A DNA stretch of 64,000 nt. Source: Lineus longissimus. Taxonomy: Eukaryota > Nemertea > Pilidiophora > Heteronemertea > Lineidae. The stretch spans positions 12,280,599-12,344,598 of the forward strand of contig NC_088309.1 of NCBI RefSeq assembly GCF_910592395.1, given 5' to 3'. Shown in pieces: positions 58,476-64,000 of this stretch; positions within the stretch are counted from its first letter, which is position 1, and each line of letters opens with the position of its first letter. The notes beneath the pieces were generated by a model. That model saw nothing but the letters and a program-made list of their open reading frames with translations. It was not told where the DNA came from and did no database searches. A program made the position numbers and the translations under genes.

Positions 58476-59700
58476 TCAGCTCCAGTCTATTGTCAGCAGT
58501 CACAACATGGTGAATATTCATCAACATTATAGTAATTATGTAGGACTTCAAAGCAAGAATATAAGCATGAGATGAATGTAGCTGAAAAGGCCTTGCGGAG
58601 GATCAATTGAAAAAAAATGGGACACTCAATGATGAACGATTTGATTATTGTGCCTTCCATGCATTTAGCAGTCCAGGTTCTATATGAAGGGGCTAAAGTT
58701 GTGCTGCTGGAAGGAGGTGTATGGCTTGTTTCTTTCTGTTCTCAGTAAGCCAGGACAAGCCATTGACTGGAGAGGTACATAAGGAAATCTGCTGCCACCC
58801 AGAAGTTGTTTGGACCCTGTCATTTGTTCTCACTAGATACTTTGTCTGTTAAAATACGCAGCCCCAGATATGGTTAGTGTAGATAACCCGGATATGCCAA
58901 CATACGAAGTGTGTGAGCAGTATAAAAGGTTATTTGCCAGGCACAGACAAAATTTGAATGTGCCAGATATATCCCTATGAAATCTTGAGGTCCAGATTCA
59001 CTGCACCATCCACCAGTAGGCAGGGATGAAAAACAATGAAGTGCAGGACTGGTAAAACGGATTCTGGCTTGTGGTGAGACAAAGCAACCCTGTCATTTGT
59101 TCTAACTGGATTCTTTGTCTGTTATGAATAAAGCAGCATTGGATCCTGTTGGTACAGAGGACCTGGGCATGACATCATTCCTAAGAGTAAAGATTAAGAA
59201 TTTTGTAGCAGGTCTGTTTGTTGGAGAATTACTTTTCTGGATGATTTGGTCTTCATCCTAGTTATGATATGTCTTTCCAACGGAATTGCTCGCAACCATC
59301 ATGGCAATGAAGACAATTCACCCAAGGTCAGAGTTCAATGGATCGAATGGGGTAACATTAAGTAAAGTCTAAGTTGCTTCACAAATATCAATTGTATAAA
59401 TTAAAGCTTCCAGCAACTGAGAAGAGCAAAGCAAGCGACCATCTTTAGACTAAAGCATGCACAACAACCACTTATTCCACACTTAGTACCGAACTGGAAA
59501 CACTGACCAATGCTCTAACCACACTGGACGAATGACAACAAGCCATGTACCACAGGACTGCCCACTGCACGAAGCCCTGCGAAAATTGCAGAGGACGGCT
59601 GAGTACATCCCTGAGCAGGAGTAACTGAGGGAGAGATCATGAAGAAGAAAGAAAGGAAGTAGAAGTACCCAACAAAAGTATCATATCTTCCTTGCAGGGG
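58476..59700. other. Possible transposon debris with an internal 273-bp repeat
   Basis: CCCTGTCATTTGTTCT is found at 58815 and 59088, each followed by ACTTTGTCTGTTA or TCTTTGTCTGTTA and later a GACATGCC/GGGCATGAC-like block. Codon-like stretches with stops (for example CEQYKRLFARHRQNLNVP near 58914) suggest the decayed continuation of the LINE relic upstream, but I recognise no endonuclease or reverse transcriptase motif. Confidence 0.3.
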
Positions 59701-60905
59701 CCATCAAAGTGAATTGGATGGCATTCACCTTCTAGAGAATGGCTTTACACCTCCCTTGACCCCTACAGGTCTGATTTTTCCCAAGTCTGCCAAATCTGAT
59801 GTGACACTACTGCCAAACTGTGATTTCGACAGCTTCAGATTGCTTGTCTGTTCCCATGACAACTTCAGAATCTTGTAATGGACTTTCAATCTGAAAGCCT
59901 CCCAAACCCATCAATCCAATTTCAAATTATTTCTGCTAGATTGGACTTGACACTGATTCTTCTGAAGATTGTTCAAGAACAAAGAACACTGACCTTGGTA
60001 TTCATATTTAGTTGTAGCATTCATGGGGCTTAATCCGAGCTAGTCTTGCCCATAATGAGATGACGACCAGAGGTGACCATTGCCGAGATTATTCGTGCTA
60101 GTTAATATGCAATCATGTTTTGCTCACTGGTATTAAGCAAGGGGGCCATACCCGGAGAGAGTTAGTTACTAGTACTTCCAGGTTGGTACGTGTACTTCGG
60201 GTATACTGAAGAATTCACAACACTGATGAAAGAAATTTTTTTTGTTGAAATCCTTATAAGATACAATTTATAACCCAGTATCCAAATAACGAGCAGCACC
60301 AATGGTCTGCTAAACAGGTTGTGGGGATGCTGTTTTGGTATACAGAGAAAAGCAGTTGTATCAGAATCCAGCTGAATTGACTTGGGTTTGACATCACTAA
60401 AAAGCTCAGACTGAAAAACTTCAGGGTTGGTTGAAGAATCTCAGCCAAGCTTGTGAGTGTATGAGAAGGCCCCTTTGATCTGCGATCATCCTCCAGACAA
60501 TGTCCACAGAAGTGACCAATGATGCTACAGTGAATTAGGGGAGGCTCCAGCACGGTAATCTGTAATCTTCATTTGATGGCACTTCAATAAGCAGTTATCA
60601 CAGATATTCATCTCCTGCACAATCGCCTCTGGTCAATCTCGTCTTCCAGGGAGGATCAGGCCAAAGGATTCAATGGAATCTGATGGTTCAGTGCGGGTCC
60701 TAAAATGGCAAAAAAGCAATTACCTGCTAATCTGTAGTGATTATATAACTATTATTTCTGAAAAGCAGTAGTTAAAGCTTGTTGGGTTTTAGAAAGAATA
60801 TACAAGCACGATAGTGATGGCGCGGGCAATCACAATCATAAATGGTCCCGGACTGGTTTGGCAATACAGAAGGATGCGTAAATACGAGGTGATGTTAAAA
60901 AGTAA
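59701..60905. other. Non-coding, no feature seen
   Basis: The minus-strand frame of 99 codons at 60254-60553 has no recognisable domain. Confidence 0.45.
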
Positions 60906-60911
60906 TACATG

Positions 60912-62345
60912 GGTCATGCCAGCCCACAGATCTTCGTGAAAAGTAAAATACAAAGGCAATACCAGCCACAGATCTTCTTGAAAAGTAATACAAAGGCCAA
61001 ACCAGCCCACAGATCTTCTTGAAAAGTAATACAAAGGCAATGCCAGCCCAGAGATCTTCTTAAAAGTAATACAAAGGCCAAACCAGCCCAGAGATCTTCT
61101 TGAAAAGTAATAAAAGGCCATGCCAGCCCACAGGTCTTCTTGAAAAGTATACAAAGGCCAAACCAGCCAACAGATCTTCTTGAAAAGTAATACAAAGGCC
61201 ATTCGAGCCCACAGATCTTCTTGAAAAGTAATACAAAGGCCATACGAGCCCACAGATCTTCTTGAAAAGTAATACAAAGGCCATACGAGCCCAGAGATCT
61301 TCTTGAAAAGTAATACAAAGGCCAAACTAGCCCACAGATCTTCTTGAAAAGTAATACAAAGGCCATTCGAGCACACAGATATTCTTGAAAAGTAATACAA
61401 AGGCCATGCCAGCCCACAGATCTTCTTGAAAAGTAATACAAAGGCCATTCGAGCCCACAGATCTTCTTGAAAAGTAATACAAAGGCCATTCGAGCCCACA
61501 GATATTCTTGAAAAGTAATGCAAAGGCCAAACCAGCCCACAGATCTTCTTGAAAAGTAATACAAAGGCCATGCCAGCCCAGAGATCTTCTTAAAAGTAAT
61601 ACAAAGGCCAAACCAGCCCAGAGATCTTCTTGAAAAGTAATAAAAGGCCATGCCAGCCCACAGATCTTCTTGAAAAGTAATACAAAGGCCAAACCAGCCA
61701 ACAGATCTTCTTGAAAAGTAATACAAAGGCCATTCGAGCACACAGATATTCTTGAAAAGTAATGCAAAGGCCATACGAGCCCACAGATATTCTTGAAAAG
61801 TAATACAAAGGCCATTCAAGCCCACAGATATTCTTGAAAAGTAATACGAAGGCCATACCAGCCCACAGATATTCTTGAAAAGTAATACAAAGGCCATTCG
61901 AGCCCACAGATCTTCTTGAAAAGTAATACGAAGGCCATGCCAGCCCACAGATCTTCTTGAAAAGTAATAAAAAGGCCATACGAGCCCACAGATCTTCTTG
62001 AAAAGTAATACAAAAACCATTCGAGCCCACAGATCTTCTTGAAAAGTAATACAAAGCCCATACGAGCCCACAGATATTCTTGAAAAGTAATACGAAGGCC
62101 ATGCCAGCCCACAGATCTTCTTGAAAAGTAATACAAAGGCCATTCGAGCCCACAGATCTTCTTGAAAAGTAATACAAAGGCCATGCCAGCCCACAGATAT
62201 TCTTGAAAAGTAATACAAAGGCCATACGAGCCCACAGATCTTCTTGAAAAGTAATACAAAGGCCATACCAGCACACAGATCTTCTTGAAAAGTAATACAA
62301 AGGCCATTCGAGCCCACAGATCTTCTTGAAAAGTAATACATGTAT
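60912..62345 (-). repeat. 41-bp satellite array, about 35 copies, with higher-order duplication
   Basis: Plus-strand unit: CAGATCTTCTTGAAAAGTAA, TACAAAGGCCATTCGAGCCCA, 41 bp, containing a BglII-type AGATCT. Units differ mainly at ATTCGAGC / ATACGAGC / ATGCCAGC / AAACCAGC and at ATCTTC / ATATTC. The unit has no stop in any minus-strand frame, and three units make 41 codons, so frames of 475, 260, 254, 163 and 162 codons overlap here with a 41-residue period (for example MAFVLLFKKICGL, FYYFSRRSVGS, ITFQEDLWAR). I do not call them genes. The 40-bp variants at 61051-61110 recur in the same order at 61581-61640. Confidence 0.95.
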
Positions 62346-62788
62346 AAAGGTCATAACATCACACCTATCTTTTGAATAAGTAATAAAGAAAAACCGAACA
62401 ATTTCGTTCTACTGCAGTAAATTCAATTCATTTTGCCAAAGTCATCAAGACTGTCAATCTTCCACGGTCTTGCATCTATAGTTGCATCAAATAGTTTTCA
62501 TTAGCCTCATTCACTTAGTTAGATATGCTAAAATCGCTCCTGATTAGATGCTAGCTCTTTTCTTTGAAATTTTTTGAATGTTATTTTTACATAACATGAC
62601 TGTGTCAATTCCACTCTGATAGAATTAGAATTTAGTAGCTTTTCATTTGCGTATCTGTAGATGATGTACAAGTGATTTTAGACAGGTTTAGGGTGAATCG
62701 GTAGGATAGTAGAACTAAAATGAAAATATTCTTTGGTCGAATCGTAAATTGCTGGACGGTGTTATGTGTCACAGCTTGGTTATAGATG
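62346..62788. other. Non-coding, no feature seen
   Basis: AT-rich unique-looking sequence. Confidence 0.5.
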
Positions 62789-62790
62789 TA

Positions 62791-62932
62791 CAGTAGAAAC
62801 TCTCTATTAAGGACACCCTCGGGACTGATAAGTGCTGTCCTGATTATAGAGGTCAAATTGAATGGAAACAGCCAATTTGGGACCAAACCTAGTGTCTTTA
62901 ATATAAGGTGTCCGCCAAGGGAGGTTCCACTG
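62791..62932 (+). mobile_element. pogo/Tigger-like miniature element, copy 1
   Basis: Left end CAGTAGAAACTCTCTATTAA and right end, on the minus strand, CAGTGGAACCTCCCTTGGCG; the pairing continues into GGACACC on both sides. It is flanked by TA at 62789-62790 and 62933-62934, the target duplication of the Tc1/mariner superfamily. CAG-starting ends with a CCTCTCTATTA-like core are typical of the pogo branch as I recall it. 142 bp, no transposase. The body GAGGTCAAATTGAATGGAAAC is shared with copy 2. Confidence 0.8.
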
Positions 62933-63058
62933 TATATACTTGAGTTGGGTTATACCAAGTATGTATGCAGACCGCTGACCCACGCCTGTGACCTTGGCCT
63001 CGTTTCATCTCAAGATAGGGTAGTTGGAGAACCATAGAATAATCTATACTCAGAACTA

Positions 63059-63230
63059 CAGTAGAACCTCTCCATTAAACCCTCGGAACTGACAACTGCT
63101 GTCTTTAATAGAGAGGTGTCCTGATTGAGAGGTCAAATTGAATGGAAACAGCCAATTTGGGACCAGACATAATGTCCTTAATAGAGAGGTTGTCCTTGAT
63201 AGAAAAGTGTCCGCTAAGGGAGGTTCACTG
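63059..63230 (+). mobile_element. pogo/Tigger-like miniature element, copy 2
   Basis: Left end CAGTAGAACCTCTCCATTAA, right end on the minus strand CAGTGAACCTCCCTTAGCGG, flanked by TA on both sides (63057-63058, 63231-63232). Same body as copy 1 (GGTCAAATTGAATGGAAACA, CCAATTTGGGACCAGAC) but ~30 bp longer through an internal duplication of the TAATAGAGAGGT / TGATAGAAAAGT block near the right end. Confidence 0.8.
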
Positions 63231-63232
63231 TA

Positions 63233-63795
63233 TTAGAGGAAATATTCTATATTCTAAATCACATCAATAATGTAGTCAATTGCTGAACCAGCTGAGCAAT
63301 GTCCAAAGATATTGCCAGATATGCTTCTATCAGTAATTAGACTCACGAAAGGTTTCTTGAACAATCATTGCATTACATCAAGCATAGATAAAGCCAACTA
63401 GGCTTTATTTATTCTTGATTGAATGTCTTGATACAAGTACCATCAATGTGTGTGAATGGTGAATGAAATAGTTGGTCACAAAAGGCAGAATCAGTTGTAA
63501 CTTTTTCTAAGCAAATGCAACTCATTTCCCCTGACTGGACATAATCAATACCAAGGAGACAGTCAATTACTATAGCGTAATTAATTAATTAACAGTGGGC
63601 TCAGTTTCTTCATTGATGTTGCCTTGGTGTATCACCATCTTTAGATGATTCGATGTTCCTAGCACTACGGACACTAGATTTAATCGTAGATTGTAATCGC
63701 AATCTGTGTTCGCGCTTGCACGGGCAGTTGTGAATGAAGATGCATAACTCACTGTGTATGCCATCTTGGCACCAGTGGTTTTCAATGGTAAGACG
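63233..63795. other. Non-coding, no feature seen
   Basis: Unique-looking AT-rich sequence. Confidence 0.5.
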
Positions 63796-63796
63796 G

Positions 63797-63945
63797 TATA
63801 CGGTAAAAAAGGTACAGGAAAAAAGGTACAGGAAAAAAAGGTACGGAAATAAAGGTTCAGGAAATAAAAGTACAGGAAATAAAAGTACTGGAAATAAAGG
63901 TACCGGAAAAAAGGTACCGGAAAAAAAGGTACACAAAATGGCATA
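63797..63945 (+). repeat. ~15-bp tandem repeat, about 9 copies
   Basis: Units alternate between AAAGGTACAGGAAAA, AAAGTACAGGAAAT and AAAGGTACCGGAAAA types. The 5-codon period produces stop-poor frames on both strands (Lys/Gly/Asn-rich on plus; Phe/Tyr/Leu-rich on minus, 119 and 127 codons), which are artefacts. Confidence 0.9.
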
Positions 63946-64000
63946 AATAGGTAAAAAAGTACACAATTTTTTTAATAATATTATTCTCTTCAACTGGTTC

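Noticed and set aside
59490-59560. Minus-strand tRNA-like A box (GTGGTTAGAGCATTGG)
   Set aside because: No convincing B box at the right distance; kept out of the SINE list.
60914-62341. 475-codon minus-strand open frame as a membrane-protein gene
   Set aside because: It is a pure product of the 41-bp repeat: all three phases are open, the protein repeats every 41 residues, and there is no non-repeat domain, promoter or splice support.
63585-63993. Minus-strand frames of 119 and 127 codons rich in Phe/Tyr/Leu
   Set aside because: They translate the 15-bp tandem repeat; the non-repeat parts match nothing I know.

Overview
This 64 kb window looks like non-coding nuclear DNA of a marine invertebrate. 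I find no protein-coding gene that can be defended. Almost all open frames are 60-100 codons, lack family resemblance, and are what AT-rich non-coding DNA gives by chance. The only long frames (up to 475 codons, minus strand, 60.9-62.3 kb) are a by-product of a 41-bp tandem repeat. There are no bacterial-style operons, ribosome binding sites, tRNA, rRNA or CRISPR features. Repeats resembling ones I recall from molluscs, brachiopods and other lophotrochozoans point, without proof, to that group: a three-unit interspersed element with a gaggtgagc hairpin end and a CGT run, tRNA-derived SINEs, pogo-like miniature elements with TA target duplications, and foldback elements. The window is best read as an intergenic desert or a very large intron.

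Layout. 0-9 kb: mostly unique sequence with a GC-richer inverted-repeat element (1.66-2.04 kb), a palindromic miniature element (3.32-3.46 kb), a SINE (5.5 kb), a 56-bp tandem repeat (7.45-7.74 kb) and a CpG-containing, possibly regulatory block (8.06-8.62 kb). 9-16 kb: a 54-bp repeat, homeobox-site-rich sequence near 10.6-10.9 kb, two copies of a ~460-bp element (11.1-12.06 kb), and a degenerate ~125-bp pyrimidine-rich satellite (13.3-15.4 kb) broken by two insertions, one inside a near-perfect inverted duplication. 16-28 kb: SINE relics, miniature elements and candidate enhancers at 16.74-17.2 and 25.1-25.4 kb. 28-32 kb: a 21-bp minisatellite, the ~1.1 kb three-unit interspersed repeat and a dimeric ~100-bp repeat. 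32-44 kb: largely unique, with a strong enhancer-like block at 33.69-34.02 kb and two copies of another foldback family.

44-51 kb: two satellite arrays sharing a GATGCAT core (~107 bp and 53 bp units), an apparently exact 631-bp tandem duplication, and a ~495-bp foldback element. 51-60 kb: mostly unique, with a tiny TA-flanked miniature element, an older dispersed repeat and a decayed LINE 5' region with a degenerate 2A-like motif. 60-64 kb: a ~35-copy 41-bp array, two pogo-like miniature elements and a 15-bp array.

There is no gene set acting together. The functional content, if any, would be cis-regulatory blocks and satellite arrays. All repeat calls are from reading by eye; copy numbers and boundaries are approximate.
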